NCBI RefSeq assembly: GCF_023337795.1
Contig: NZ_JALIRS010000006.1
Coordinates: forward strand, 243,530-307,529
Reading direction: 5' to 3'
DNA length: 64,000 bases
Origin: Lysinibacillus sp. BPa_S21
GTDB lineage: Bacteria; Bacillota; Bacilli; Bacillales_A; Planococcaceae
Part shown: in pieces, positions 8,640-17,749 of the stretch
Layout of the letters: every line of letters begins with the position of its first letter
Numbering within the stretch: the first letter of the stretch is position 1
Translations under genes and position numbers: made by a program
The notes under the pieces: model-generated
Databases searched by the model: none
Told to the model about the DNA's origin: nothing
What the model saw: only the letters and a program-made list of their open reading frames with translations

Positions 8640-9062
8640 GAGATGGATAAAACCTTCGAAGCGACGGAAAGAATCTCCGAAGTGGCGGATAGAATCTTCA
8701 AAATGATGGATAGAACGTCCAAAGTCGTGGAAAGAACCTCAGGATTCGTGGATAGAACTTGAAACGACGGATAGAACCTTCGAAGTGATGGATAGAACCT
8801 TCGAAATGATGGATAGAACGTCCAAAGTAGTGGAAAGAACCCCAGGATTCGTGGATAGAACTTGAAGCGACGGATAGGACCTTCGAAATGATGGATAGAA
8901 CTCGAAGCGACGGTTAGAATCTTCAAAACGACGGAAAGAATCATTGGAACGACGGAAAGAGTCCTCGAAGCGACGGAAAAAATCACTGGAACGACGGATA
9001 GAACTCGAAGCGACAGAAAGAATCACTGGAACGACGGAAAGAATCCTCGAAGCGACTGAAAA
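8640..9062. repeat. Minisatellite of about twenty 21-bp units between two terminators
   Basis: About twenty degenerate units of 21 bp with some 19-bp variants, of the form GAAcc-TCGAAGCGACGGATA. The words GGATAGAA or GGAAAGAA recur at each junction. A higher-order copy is visible: the segment from about 8705 recurs 103 bp later (four 21-bp units plus one 19-bp unit). Minus-strand frames stay open only because 21 is a multiple of three; they lack convincing starts and are not called as genes. Confidence 0.85.
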
Positions 9063-9096
9063 GACTTCTCCGAAATAAATCTAGAATTCTTTCGAC

Positions 9097-9135
9097 AAAA
9101 AAACGCCGTAGAAGTATCATATCTACGGAGTTTTT
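9097..9135 (-). terminator. Terminator of the TSUP permease gene
   Basis: A-rich arm plus ACGCCGTAG pairs, with one mismatch, with CTACGGAGT and a T run. On the minus strand it follows the permease stop directly. Confidence 0.85.
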
Positions 9136-9136
9136 C

Positions 9137-9910
9137 TCATTGAACTATTATATAATCATACGCATTTTTAGTGAGCAAGGTAATCGTTACGATAATAAAT
9201 AATATGCGAACAAAGCCGCTACCTTTTTTTATCGCCATTCGGGAGCCTATAGTTGCACCGGCAATTTGAGCGATCCCCATTAGTAAACCGTAGACATAAT
9301 GAATTTGACCTAAGTAGGCGAACATTAAAAGGCCCGCAAAATTACTTGCTAAGTTTAAAAATTTGGCATTTCCTGCTGCCTTTAAAAAATCGAAGCCGAT
9401 TAATAAAAAGCTAAAAATTAAAAATGAGCCAGTTCCTGGACCGAGAAATCCATCATAAAAACCAATGCAAAATAACAATAACATGAATAAAACTAAGTGC
9501 GTAAATTTTAAATTTTTGACTGCAGCTACTGAACCCCAGTCTTTTTTGAAGATTGTATAGACTGCAACAGCTGCAAGCATTATAAGCATTAGTGGTTTTA
9601 GTAATTCAGGATTGATTAAATGTACGGTCCATGCACCAAAAAGCGATCCAATAAAGGCTAGGGGAAAGTATTTGAGTACCGAACGAATTTCTAGTTGACC
9701 GGAACGATAGAAGGAAATAGTTGATGTTAAAGACCCCATTGTACCAGCAAGCTTATTGGTTGCTACGGCTGCTGCTGGATTTAACCCCGCAAACATAAGG
9801 GCAGGTAATGCAATTAAGCCACCACCCCCAACGACCGCATCCACAAAGGCGGCTAAAAACCCAAAAGATAGTAATAATATGACTACATTTAAATCTACAT
9901 CAAATAGCAT
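9137..9910 (-). CDS. TSUP family permease (TauE/SafE, DUF81)
   Basis: A 257-residue membrane protein with about eight segments. The TSUP pattern is clear: AFVDAVVGGGGLIALPALM near the N-terminus, with AAVATNKLAGTMGSLTST, and the internal duplicate GFYDGFLGPGTGSFLIF with AAGNAKFLNLASN. Members export or import small sulfur or carbon oxoanions such as sulfite or sulfoacetate. The start follows AGAGGTG. The gene is divergent from a TrmB-like regulator, which may control it. The substrate is not deducible. Confidence 0.88.
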   Translation of the reverse strand: MLFDVDLNVVILLLSFGFLAAFVDAVVGGGGLIALPALMFAGLNPAAAVATNKLAGTMGSLTSTISFYRSGQLEIRSVLKYFPLAFIGSLFGAWTVHLINPELLKPLMLIMLAAVAVYTIFKKDWGSVAAVKNLKFTHLVLFMLLLFCIGFYDGFLGPGTGSFLIFSFLLIGFDFLKAAGNAKFLNLASNFAGLLMFAYLGQIHYVYGLLMGIAQIAGATIGSRMAIKKGSGFVRILFIIVTITLLTKNAYDYIIVQ

Positions 9911-10036
9911 GTTTACACCTCTTTAGATAGTTACTACTGAAATAGTAACTAAAATTCATTAAGCTGTAAAGACCTATTTTTTTCGTTGGCTTATCTTCAT
10001 AGCCTTGTCTTATAATAGAGGAAATGGAGGGATTCG

Positions 10037-10819
10037 ATGGAATTATTAATCGCCCAATTAAAAGAACTGGGATTCACAGAATATGAAGCAAAGGCCTATA
10101 CGGCACTCGTACAAAATAAACATGTTAGTGCCTATCAAGTAAGTAAAAATTCCGGTATCCCACGCGCAAGAATATATGACATACTTAATGGACTCGTTGA
10201 AAAAGGGTTAGTATTAAAAGAAGAAACGGCAGATCAAACGACATACTCAGCCATTCCAGTTGCTGTGTTTTTACAACAAATTCAGCAACGTTGGCAATCG
10301 AATTTCACATCAATTAGTGATCAATTAGAAAAATTAGAGGTAGAAGAGCAGGAAGCGGAGCATAAGGTTGTCACCTTAAAAGGAAAAGAGGCAATCGTCA
10401 ATTATTGTCAGTCATTATTAAAAAAAGCGGAGAAAAAAGTTATATTATCGATGTGGGAAGATATGTTTGAAGAATTGAGAGAAGATATACAAGAGGTCGC
10501 TCAACATATTCCGGTTCATGGCATTTCATTGTATGTGGATGAAAATATTGCGTCAATAGACCAGCATCGTATTACAAACTATACGAAGAAAACCTCCACA
10601 CCGCATTGGTTTATACTGTCAGTAGATGGTCAAGAGATGATTTATGGTCATTCACCGTCAAATCAAGAAATGGCCTTTATTACAAATGATCCTGTTCATA
10701 TTTACTTATTAGAGGATTATATATGGCATGACGTGCTGGTCAATCGACTATTAAAGCGCGATGATCAGGAACTTGAGGAATGGATTACTAAAGAACGAAA
10801 AGCCTTTTTCTTAGATTAA
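10037..10819 (+). CDS. TrmB family transcriptional regulator
   Basis: A 260-residue regulator. The N-terminal winged helix (LKELGFTEYEAKAYTALV, SGIPRARIYDILNGLVEKGLV, about residues 10-62) is the TrmB type, followed by a short coiled segment (about 95-115) and a C-terminal sugar- or ligand-sensing region related to the PLD-like fold. It starts at ATG after GGAGGG. It is divergent from the TSUP permease with a 126-bp shared promoter region, so local control of that permease is the simplest inference. In Bacillales many TrmB-like proteins have unknown effectors. Confidence 0.85.
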   Translation: MELLIAQLKELGFTEYEAKAYTALVQNKHVSAYQVSKNSGIPRARIYDILNGLVEKGLVLKEETADQTTYSAIPVAVFLQQIQQRWQSNFTSISDQLEKLEVEEQEAEHKVVTLKGKEAIVNYCQSLLKKAEKKVILSMWEDMFEELREDIQEVAQHIPVHGISLYVDENIASIDQHRITNYTKKTSTPHWFILSVDGQEMIYGHSPSNQEMAFITNDPVHIYLLEDYIWHDVLVNRLLKRDDQELEEWITKERKAFFLD

Positions 10820-10880
10820 AAAAAGAATCTGCAAGCCATCAGTGTAGTAAGCTACATAGATGACGAGCAGATTCTTTTTT
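10819..10880 (+). terminator. Terminator after the TrmB-like gene
   Basis: A 14-bp outer stem (AAAAAAGAATCTGC with GCAGATTCTTTTTT) around an inner hairpin. The symmetry allows it to serve both strands. Confidence 0.85.
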
Positions 10881-10900
10881 GTTAAAAAGTATTTTTTATT

Positions 10901-11281
10901 TTAATAAAAAACTTTATCAACATTGTATTTAGCGCGGAATGTATTGATCGCGTATGTTTCGTAAATTTCACGTTCCATTGGATCATCTACTTCATACACT
11001 TCAATTTTGAAAACTTCATCACGGTGATTTTTCATCGGAGACACATTATCCTCAAAATGCTTTTTAATACGTTGGCGAATTTTACGTGCTTTACCGACAA
11101 ATAATAATTCATTCTGTTCATTGTAGAATAAGAATATGCCGCCTTTTTCACGTGTGATTTTATGGAAGTCAATAAAACCGAAGTATGGAGTGATTGGTAC
11201 ATCACCTGGCTTTAAATCTTGTTCGCGTTGGCGAATTACTAAATCTGGTTTTGGGAATTCAATTTTAATCAAACTTTTCAC
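10901..11281 (-). CDS. GIY-YIG domain protein
   Basis: A 126-residue protein containing one GIY-YIG nuclease-like domain. The sequence runs GGIFLFYNEQNELLFVGKARKIRQRIKKHF, with the first motif in the divergent form GIF and the second as FVGKARKIRQR, as in UvrC-type domains. A later Glu-rich segment (EREIYETYAINTF) supplies the usual metal-binding Glu. The start is GTG after AGAGAGG. Proteins of this size in Bacillales are usually of unknown cellular role. It faces the TrmB-like gene across a shared terminator. Confidence 0.8.
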   Translation of the reverse strand: MKSLIKIEFPKPDLVIRQREQDLKPGDVPITPYFGFIDFHKITREKGGIFLFYNEQNELLFVGKARKIRQRIKKHFEDNVSPMKNHRDEVFKIEVYEVDDPMEREIYETYAINTFRAKYNVDKVFY

Positions 11282-11421
11282 GTTCCTCTCTGTTACTAAA
11301 GGTATATGTTAACATAATTACAGCTTGTTTACCATAAAATATGTAGACATAACTTTCACATTAGTGTTAAACAAATACCATAATGACATGCATGGTTAAT
11401 AACGAAATATTCGATGTATTA

Positions 11422-11450
11422 TTGATATTCTTAATTGTTCATGTTACAAT
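11422..11450 (+). promoter_or_regulatory. Sigma-A promoter of the metAA leader
   Basis: TTGATA, 17-base spacer, TACAAT. The -10 box ends 18 bases before the riboswitch. Confidence 0.75.
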
Positions 11451-11468
11451 TCTTTTTAATTAAATAAT

Positions 11469-11574
11469 CTTATCAAGAGAAGTTGAGGGATTTGGCCCGA
11501 TGACGCTTCAGCAACCTCTAACAAAAGTTAGAAAGGTGCTAATTCCAGCAAAGGATTATCCTTTGAGAGATAAG
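11469..11574 (+). promoter_or_regulatory. SAM riboswitch (S-box, SAM-I)
   Basis: The closing stem CTTATC/GATAAG and the conserved S-box segments are present: AGAAGTTGAGGGA, GGCCCGATGA, CTTCAGCAACC, AGGTGCTAATTCCAGC. It should switch off metAA when S-adenosylmethionine is plentiful by allowing the terminator just downstream to form. Confidence 0.97.
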
Positions 11575-11589
11575 AGTGAACGTGGACTT

Positions 11590-11632
11590 AATCCTTCTCA
11601 TTCTATCTCATATGGAATGAGAGGGATTTTTT
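11590..11632 (+). terminator. Riboswitch-controlled terminator
   Basis: A 14-bp stem (AATCCTTCTCATTC with GAATGAGAGGGATT) followed by TTTTT. It is the attenuator of the SAM riboswitch. Confidence 0.92.
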
Positions 11633-11717
11633 AATTTTAAGTCTTATTGAGGTTTGCGGGGTGCCCGTTGCACTAATTGATTTCAACAGAGAGAAATAAA
11701 AGAGAGGGGAATGCAAG

Positions 11718-12653
11718 ATGCCAATTAATATTCCAAAAAACTTACCAGCTGGAGAACATTTACGAGAGGAAAAAATCTTCGTAATGGAAGAGGATAGAGC
11801 AAAAACGCAACAAATCCGGCCGTTAAATATCTTAATTTTAAACTTAATGCCAGAAAAAGAAAAAACAGAGCTGCAATTACTTCGTTTATTGGGGAATACA
11901 CCGTTACAAGTGAATATTACATTTTTAAATACCGCTACGCATGAATCGAAAAATGTCAGTAAATCACATTTGCAGTTATTTTATACGACCTTCAATCAAA
12001 TTCGCCATCGCCGCTATGACGGCATGATTATTACGGGTGCACCAGTAGAAAAAATGGCATTTGAAGACGTGAACTATTGGCAGGAAATTTCACAGATTAT
12101 GGATTGGTCAAAGCATAACGTAACATCGGTTCTACATATATGTTGGGGCGCACAAGCGGCATTATATCATCATTATGGTATCGGCAAAATTGAGCTTTCT
12201 TCTAAATGTTCAGGTGTCTATTCTCATGTCATTACGGATTTAACAGTGGATTTAGTACGAGGTTTTAGTGATTTATTTACGGCACCACATTCTCGTTATA
12301 CATCTGTTTCGATTGATGAAGTCCGCAACCATCCTGATTTACGATTACTGTCTTATTCAGAAGATGCTGGCGTTTTCATCGTGCAATCTAAGGATAATAA
12401 AAATATCATGATTACCGGTCATCTAGAATACGATGCGACAACGTTAGCTGATGAGTATAATCGTGATGTTGCGAAAGGATTAGATATTGAGGTACCGGTG
12501 AATTACTTCCCAAATGATGATCCAGTAAATGAACCACTTAATACGTGGCGTGCCCATACGCATTTATTATTCTCGAATTGGTTGAATTACTACGTTTACC
12601 AAGAAACACCATACGAATGGGATTTTGTTGATGAGATTGAATATCATATTTAA
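11718..12653 (+). CDS. metAA: Homoserine O-acetyltransferase MetAA
   Basis: A 311-residue enzyme that acylates homoserine at the first committed step of methionine synthesis. It belongs to the MetA (homoserine trans-succinylase) fold. The catalytic Cys142 lies in [10 protein letters not shown], with His235 and Glu237 in GHLEYD. Position 111 is Glu (GAPVEKM); in this family Glu here goes with acetyl-CoA, whereas Gly goes with succinyl-CoA, so acetyltransferase activity is expected. The ATG follows GAGGGGA. Control by the SAM riboswitch upstream confirms the methionine assignment. Confidence 0.96.
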   Translation: MPINIPKNLPAGEHLREEKIFVMEEDRAKTQQIRPLNILILNLMPEKEKTELQLLRLLGNTPLQVNITFLNTATHESKNVSKSHLQLFYTTFNQIRHRRYDGMIITGAPVEKMAFEDVNYWQEISQIMDWSKHNVTSVLHICWGAQAALYHHYGIGKIELSSKCSGVYSHVITDLTVDLVRGFSDLFTAPHSRYTSVSIDEVRNHPDLRLLSYSEDAGVFIVQSKDNKNIMITGHLEYDATTLADEYNRDVAKGLDIEVPVNYFPNDDPVNEPLNTWRAHTHLLFSNWLNYYVYQETPYEWDFVDEIEYHI

Positions 12654-12704
12654 CTTCTTTCAGCACTTGTCTTTTGTAGCGTAAGCTCAAAAGTAAATGT
12701 AAAG

Positions 12705-12748
12705 AAAAAATGATGACCTTGATTACGTCAGGGGCATCATTTTTTAAT
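12705..12748 (+). terminator. Terminator after metAA
   Basis: AAAAAATGATG pairs with CATCATTTTTT; probably bidirectional with the germination operon that ends opposite. Confidence 0.85.
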
Positions 12749-12805
12749 TTCTCTATACTTAAACTTCATGTCATTCACGGCTTCCGGAGATAAACTACTA
12801 TGCTG

Positions 12806-14290
12806 TTATTTATCTGATGAATTTCCACTCCTATCACTATTTGGTGTATTGCCTGTATCACTTTCATTTTGAGTAGAATTATTGCTATCACTGCTACTGT
12901 CACTTTGGTTAGAATTATCGCTACTACTATCACCCTGAGCAGAATTCTCGTTATTGCTACTACTGTCACTCTGACTAGAATTATTGCTATTGCTACTACT
13001 ATCACCCTGAGCAGAATTCTCGTTATTGCTACTACTGTTACTCTGACTAGAATTATTGCTATTGTTCCCGCTATCACTCTGAGCGGAATTATTACTATTG
13101 TTACTTTGCGTAGAATTTTCGTCATTACTATTACTTTCACTCTGAGAAGAATTACCGCCATTGCTGCTAGTATTACTTTGTGTAGTATTTCCTTGATTAC
13201 CGTTGATTTTTCGAATCATTGCAACAATTAATAATAATAGCGGCAAACTAACTGTGAAAACACCTGAAAACAATGGCCATATTTCTCTATTGTAAGTGTA
13301 GGAATGTACGATATTAGGATGAATAATTTGCGAAAGACCAATGGTAATTAAACCTATTGGAAAAATGAGTGGTCGATGATCTTTGATCTTACATACTTGA
13401 GCTATACCAATGACTGAAGCATAAAAATACATAAAAGTTCTAATAAAAATAGAGATAATCCACATGACCGCCATAATCACTTCAATACGCTGCACAAAAT
13501 TTCCGATAGAAATTCTTTGGGCTAAAGCATAGCTGGGAGATATGCGGGCAGCGGTATTAGCAGGACCTAGGACAAGAATACATAGTATGATGATGATAAT
13601 TAAAATAAGCCCCCCGATCATCGAGCCAATGTAAAACCCTTTTTGTGCTGATTTATGGACATTAACAGCAGAAGGAAAAATCATTAATAGCACGGCAAGC
13701 GGGAATGAAAAAAGACTTATAAATTGAAACATACTAAAGCTAATCGATTTTGGGGATGCTTCCAAAATTGGCTTTATATTTTCTATATGAATTTGTGGAG
13801 AAATACAAATGACAAAAACAATAAAAATTAAGATGAATATTGGGAAAAGTATTTCCGTAGACCGTGCAAAAACTTCGATCCCTAAATATGTAGCATAGAC
13901 GATGATGATACCGAACAGCAGTGCAAAAACCATAGTAGGCGTCTCAACCATTACCTCTGTTTTCATGAAAGCTCCAATAAAAAATAATAATTCACCTGCA
14001 GAAAGTAAGGTAAGAGAGATAAAACCAAGTGCGGTAATTTTACCGAAAAAACGACCTAAGATGGTTTCGTTCGCCTCTATAAATGTTTGTGTTGGTGTTC
14101 GATTTCCTAAAGCTACGAATAGCTTTACTAAAAGTAAACTAATAGCGACACCGATGATCGCTACAATCCAAGCATCTTGTTTTGATTCACTTGTTACAGT
14201 TGAAGGGATAATTAAAATGGCTGTACCAATAGAAAAGAGAAGGGTAATAATCATAAATTGTCTTGAACTAATTATTTCTTTTTCCATCAT
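12806..14290 (-). CDS. Germinant receptor subunit B (GerAB/GerKB family) with a Ser/Asn-rich tail
   Basis: The polytopic B subunit of a GerA-type spore germinant receptor, an inner-membrane protein of the APC superfamily thought to bind the nutrient. It has about ten membrane segments within residues 10-360 (ISSRQFMIITLLFSIGTAIL at the start). The family is usually near 365 residues; here about 130 more follow, composed almost only of Ser, Asn, Gln, Asp, Glu and Gly. This tail is encoded by a degenerate tandem repeat at roughly 12,830-13,190 with NSAQGDSSS and NNSSQSDSSS units. ATG 14290 is chosen for its 7-base spacing from AAAGGGG. It is the last gene of the operon. Confidence 0.9.
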   Translation of the reverse strand: MMEKEIISSRQFMIITLLFSIGTAILIIPSTVTSESKQDAWIVAIIGVAISLLLVKLFVALGNRTPTQTFIEANETILGRFFGKITALGFISLTLLSAGELLFFIGAFMKTEVMVETPTMVFALLFGIIIVYATYLGIEVFARSTEILFPIFILIFIVFVICISPQIHIENIKPILEASPKSISFSMFQFISLFSFPLAVLLMIFPSAVNVHKSAQKGFYIGSMIGGLILIIIIILCILVLGPANTAARISPSYALAQRISIGNFVQRIEVIMAVMWIISIFIRTFMYFYASVIGIAQVCKIKDHRPLIFPIGLITIGLSQIIHPNIVHSYTYNREIWPLFSGVFTVSLPLLLLIVAMIRKINGNQGNTTQSNTSSNGGNSSQSESNSNDENSTQSNNSNNSAQSDSGNNSNNSSQSNSSSNNENSAQGDSSSNSNNSSQSDSSSNNENSAQGDSSSDNSNQSDSSSDSNNSTQNESDTGNTPNSDRSGNSSDK

Positions 14291-14312
14291 GAACATACCC
14301 CTTTCTCTTAAT

Positions 14313-14546
14313 TCATTTTGTTAGGGAGATAATTAAATCTCTAATTGGTGAAAAAATAAAGGTAACCAAGTCTAGTGGGCTTGGGATTTTGAGCCTTAGT
14401 GAGACCCCGATATTTAATGCAGCACCGATCAATAATAAAATCGAAAAAATAACGATTGCTTTCTTTTCTTTATTCTTTTTTAATGTCGGAATGATGGCAA
14501 GGGCAATACTAGCTGAAATTAGTAGTATGACTATCGTCATAATCAT
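14313..14546 (-). CDS. Small GerD-type subunit of the germinant receptor operon
   Basis: A 77-residue protein with two membrane segments (about residues 2-20 and 30-49). Small two-segment proteins of this kind are encoded in several GerA-family operons and are called D subunits; they modulate receptor function. The start lies 3 bases after the C-subunit stop, with AAGGGAG inside the end of that gene, so translation is coupled. The assignment rests on size, topology and position rather than on sequence motifs. Confidence 0.75.
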   Translation of the reverse strand: MIMTIVILLISASIALAIIPTLKKNKEKKAIVIFSILLLIGAALNIGVSLRLKIPSPLDLVTFIFSPIRDLIISLTK

Positions 14547-14549
14547 TTC

Positions 14550-15749
14550 TTATTCTCCCTTCGGCTTATTCACTAATGAGTTTTCCATCGTCCCTGTTCC
14601 TTGTGTGTTAACATGTACTTCAACTTTCACTGGTAGTTCTTGAAATACGGTGAGCCAGTCTTTTTTTATTTTTTTCCACTCTTTCGGATTTGTGCGGTGG
14701 AGTACTTCACCAAATCCAAAAATATCGACCCGGTAATTTTGCTGAACGGTATGGATTGTTTCTTCGATTCGTTTTTTAATAAGTTCTTCTGTTTTTTTAC
14801 TTACATATTTAATCGATTTTTCTTTAGTAAGATCTATATGGCATTCAACTTCTCCGACATTTTGGTCAATATCTATAAGAACATTGATTTTTGGAACTCC
14901 TTTTTCAAATTTACCTTTTATCTTTGTCTTGGAGTGCGTAATTTCTGTAGATAACGTACCTCCTTTAGGGCAAGCAATAATTTCAATTGTATTTTCAATT
15001 TTATCCCTTAAAAAGCCTAGACTTCTACTTTCCTCTTCTGTTAAAAGTCCAATAAGTTTATCTTCTTTAAATACAGCCAAGCCTGCATATTTTAATAGCG
15101 TAGAGGATTTCGATCTTTTAACATTTGTTTGCTCCTCTCCAATATTTTTATCCCCTTGTATTTCAATAGCTGACATGACTACACTTTTTTCTTTGTCATT
15201 TAATGTATTGATTAATTCGTCAATTTTAATGGATTGAGTTGTACCCCAAGTTTTCTCAGATGTTTTAAGAGAATTTAACATTTTATTTGCTGGTACTTTT
15301 TCGATGGGTGTTAATACATTTAAAACTTCATCAGCAGTCGCGTCATGCGCTACGATGACATCGAAATCATTTCTGAATTCATGATCTCTTGAAATTAAAT
15401 CTAATGGTTCATTCATTCCTTCTTTTGCTAATTCATCACCGAGCACAACTATTTGAAGATGCGCAAAATAAAGTTTTCTGGCTGTTACTGTTGTCATTTT
15501 TCTAATTGCCTCAAAAACCGTTTTACCTTTTGAATGGTAGGTAATAACGGGGGATCGTCCTGTTGAAGGCTGTTTTGAGGAAATTTCACTAGGATCCACG
15601 ACTTGAACAGTTATTTCAAATTCATTATCTAATTTATCAATTCCTAATCCTACGACAATTGCTAATTCATTGAGCTCACGCTTACTCCAGCAACCACTTA
15701 AAAGTACAGTAAGAATCATTAGTAAACAAATTGCCTTAAATTTTGACAT
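14550..15749 (-). CDS. Germinant receptor subunit C (GerAC/GerKC family lipoprotein)
   Basis: A 399-residue lipoprotein subunit. The signal has a lipobox LLSGC (Cys near residue 20), followed by WSKRELNELAIVVGLGID, the standard start of mature GerAC proteins. The rest shows the expected succession of alpha/beta domains (KTVFEAIRKMTTVTARKLYFAHLQIVVLGDELA). The subunit is anchored on the outer face of the spore inner membrane and is needed for receptor function. The ribosome binding site is GAGGAAT. It lies 14 bases after the A-subunit gene. Confidence 0.93.
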   Translation of the reverse strand: MSKFKAICLLMILTVLLSGCWSKRELNELAIVVGLGIDKLDNEFEITVQVVDPSEISSKQPSTGRSPVITYHSKGKTVFEAIRKMTTVTARKLYFAHLQIVVLGDELAKEGMNEPLDLISRDHEFRNDFDVIVAHDATADEVLNVLTPIEKVPANKMLNSLKTSEKTWGTTQSIKIDELINTLNDKEKSVVMSAIEIQGDKNIGEEQTNVKRSKSSTLLKYAGLAVFKEDKLIGLLTEEESRSLGFLRDKIENTIEIIACPKGGTLSTEITHSKTKIKGKFEKGVPKINVLIDIDQNVGEVECHIDLTKEKSIKYVSKKTEELIKKRIEETIHTVQQNYRVDIFGFGEVLHRTNPKEWKKIKKDWLTVFQELPVKVEVHVNTQGTGTMENSLVNKPKGE

Positions 15750-15763
15750 GGTTCATTCCTCGT

Positions 15764-17311
15764 TTACACTTTCGTTTGATTCCTTTTTTTCGTATTAAAA
15801 TATTTCTGCCCCCTAACCGTGTTTTTTTGACTGATTAAGCGCGGTCTAGTCAATAAAGCTCTACGAGGGAACAACACGAGTGCATCTTTTTGATCTTGTA
15901 AAATTAATGGACCGAATGGACTTAAATATGGAACACCGAAAGTTCTCAAACTACATAAGTGTAGGATGATAATCATCAGACCAAACATCAAACCGAATAA
16001 TCCAACGATTGCTGAGACAATCATTAATGGGAAACGCAGTGCGCGCACTGTATTGGATAAGCCATAAGCAGGGAACAAGAAGCTACAAATGGCTGTTAAT
16101 GCCACAATAATGACCATCACTGCTGAAACGATTCCAGCTTCCACGGCTGCTTGACCAATCACTAATGTTCCTACAATGGATACGGCTGGTCCAATCGTTC
16201 TTGGCATCCGAAGACCCGCTTCTCGTAACACTTCAAAGGCAACCTCCATTATGAGTGCCTCTACAACGGCAGGGAAGGGGACTCCTTCTCGTTGAGATGC
16301 AATGCTTATTAGCATAGGGGTTGGGAGCATTTCTTGATGGAAGGTGGTGATAGCTACGTAAAGCGATGGTGCCACCAAGGCTAGGCTTATTCCAAAAAAT
16401 CTTAAAAGGCGTACAAGAGAACTAATCATCCAATGTTGATAATAATCTTCAGCAGATTGTAAAAAGGATGTAAATAGGGCTGGTACAATTAGGACAAACG
16501 GTGTACCGTCCACTAAAATAGCAATTTTACCGTCTAATATTTCACCAGCAATAACATCAGGTCGTTCAGAATTATAAACTGTAGGGAATATGGTGGTTTT
16601 AGAATCTTGAATAAAATCTTCAATGTAGCCGCTTTCTAAAATACCATCAATATTTATACGATCTAATCGGGAAAGAATCTCTGCTACTATTTTTTCATTC
16701 GCAATGCCGTTTAAATACATAACAGCAACTTCCGTTTTTGTTACTTCACCGATTATTCTGGATTTGATCCAGAGATTCGGACTTTTAATTTTTCTACGGA
16801 TCAGGGCCGTGTTCGTACGTAATGTTTCTGTAAAGGATTCCCTTGGACCTCTAATGACCGACTCTGTTGATGGCTCCATAACGGCTCTATCTTTTGCGCC
16901 TTGAGTACTTGTTACGATACCAGTTGAAGATTCATCTACTAAAATGACCGTATTACCATTCAAAATTGAATTGTACAATGCTGAAAAATGAAAAATATCA
17001 TTCACATCGCCGACTGTTAAACAAGAATCTCTTAAATATCGAATAATTTTTTCTATTTCTGCATCATTATTATCATCAATATCAAGCATTAGTTTATCAA
17101 TTACAGCATTAGAAATGCTTATTTTATCGGATAAGCCATCTACATAGATGATGGCTAACGTAAATTGTTCGGCTTTTCCAATGGTAATTTCTCGAATGAC
17201 AAGGTCATTACTATTCCCAAGTGTATTTTTAATCATTTTCAAATTTTGCGAAAGAGAACTATACAGTTGGTCATTGTTTTGGGAGGTATCAGCAATTTTA
17301 GAAATAGACAT
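15764..17311 (-). CDS. Germinant receptor subunit A (GerAA/GerKA family)
   Basis: A 515-residue protein, first gene of the operon. The N-terminal soluble domain of about 280 residues carries GerAA features (TALIRRKIKSPNLW, AILVDGTPFVLIVPALF), then about five membrane segments (RLLRFFGISLALVAPSLYVAI, then EALIMEVAFEVLREAGLRMP). GerAA proteins form the pentameric channel of the germinosome. AGGAGG precedes the ATG. The order A-C-D-B is a common receptor arrangement. Expression in the forespore under sigma-G would be expected; the -10-like CATTCTA upstream fits only loosely. Confidence 0.93.
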   Translation of the reverse strand: MSISKIADTSQNNDQLYSSLSQNLKMIKNTLGNSNDLVIREITIGKAEQFTLAIIYVDGLSDKISISNAVIDKLMLDIDDNNDAEIEKIIRYLRDSCLTVGDVNDIFHFSALYNSILNGNTVILVDESSTGIVTSTQGAKDRAVMEPSTESVIRGPRESFTETLRTNTALIRRKIKSPNLWIKSRIIGEVTKTEVAVMYLNGIANEKIVAEILSRLDRINIDGILESGYIEDFIQDSKTTIFPTVYNSERPDVIAGEILDGKIAILVDGTPFVLIVPALFTSFLQSAEDYYQHWMISSLVRLLRFFGISLALVAPSLYVAITTFHQEMLPTPMLISIASQREGVPFPAVVEALIMEVAFEVLREAGLRMPRTIGPAVSIVGTLVIGQAAVEAGIVSAVMVIIVALTAICSFLFPAYGLSNTVRALRFPLMIVSAIVGLFGLMFGLMIIILHLCSLRTFGVPYLSPFGPLILQDQKDALVLFPRRALLTRPRLISQKNTVRGQKYFNTKKRNQTKV

Positions 17312-17342
17312 GTTCTTTCCTCCTCAAGATTTTACATAAATA

Positions 17343-17372
17343 TAGAATGTACAACTTTGAGAGAAGATAAAC
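17343..17372 (-). promoter_or_regulatory. Possible sigma-G promoter of the germination operon
   Basis: Minus-strand CATTCTA resembles the sigma-G -10 (CATnnTA); a poor -35 (GTTTAT) stands 17 bases upstream. Expected from function, weak from sequence. Confidence 0.35.
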
Positions 17373-17395
17373 CAAGGTTGGAAGTGTTTCATATA

Positions 17396-17440
17396 AAAAA
17401 AGCAGTGTTCCCTTCGCATAAACGAAAGGAAACACTGCTT
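17396..17440 (-). terminator. Terminator of the plsY-hesB operon
   Basis: AAAGCAGTGTT pairs with AACACTGCTTT, extended by CCTTCG/CGAAAGG. On the minus strand it is followed by a U run. Confidence 0.88.
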
Positions 17441-17730
17441 TATTTTTTATATTCATATTTTAATTCGTCATTTGAAGCATCCACATCTACATATAAATCG
17501 TGATCATTGAAAAACCATAAATCTTTTTCATCAATATAGTAGGTAATATCGTCAATCACTGTCTTTACACCGATTTGGATTGGTTCTTCACGTGTCATAC
17601 CGAGAGAAAAGCCTTCGTGAAAAGGACTGGAACCACCGTATCTAGCATAAAAACGAATTGTATCTCCGGATTCTACTTCCATCTCTTGTTGAAACCATTG
17701 CAGGGCTTTATCTGTTAGTGTGATATTCAT
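17440..17730 (-). CDS. HesB/YneR-like protein
   Basis: A 96-residue protein of the HesB-like fold, similar to B. subtilis YneR, which is also encoded beside plsY (yneS) and parEC. It begins MNITLTDKALQWFQQEM and contains GDTIRFYARYGG and LGMTREEP. The cysteines that bind Fe-S in IscA-type proteins are absent, as is usual for YneR, so cluster binding should not be assumed. The ribosome binding site is GGAGAGGA. It follows plsY by 19 bases on the same strand. Confidence 0.85.
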   Translation of the reverse strand: MNITLTDKALQWFQQEMEVESGDTIRFYARYGGSSPFHEGFSLGMTREEPIQIGVKTVIDDITYYIDEKDLWFFNDHDLYVDVDASNDELKYEYKK

Positions 17731-17749
17731 TCGAATGTTCCTCTCCTCG

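Noticed and set aside
8576..9026. Two overlapping minus-strand ORFs in the 21-bp minisatellite
   Set aside because: They are open only because the unit length is divisible by three; no ribosome binding site, and the translations are simple repeats.
12869..13231. Plus-strand ORF rich in Ile/Thr/Ala opposite the germination gene
   Set aside because: It is the mirror of the Ser/Asn repeat tail of the B subunit; no start signals.
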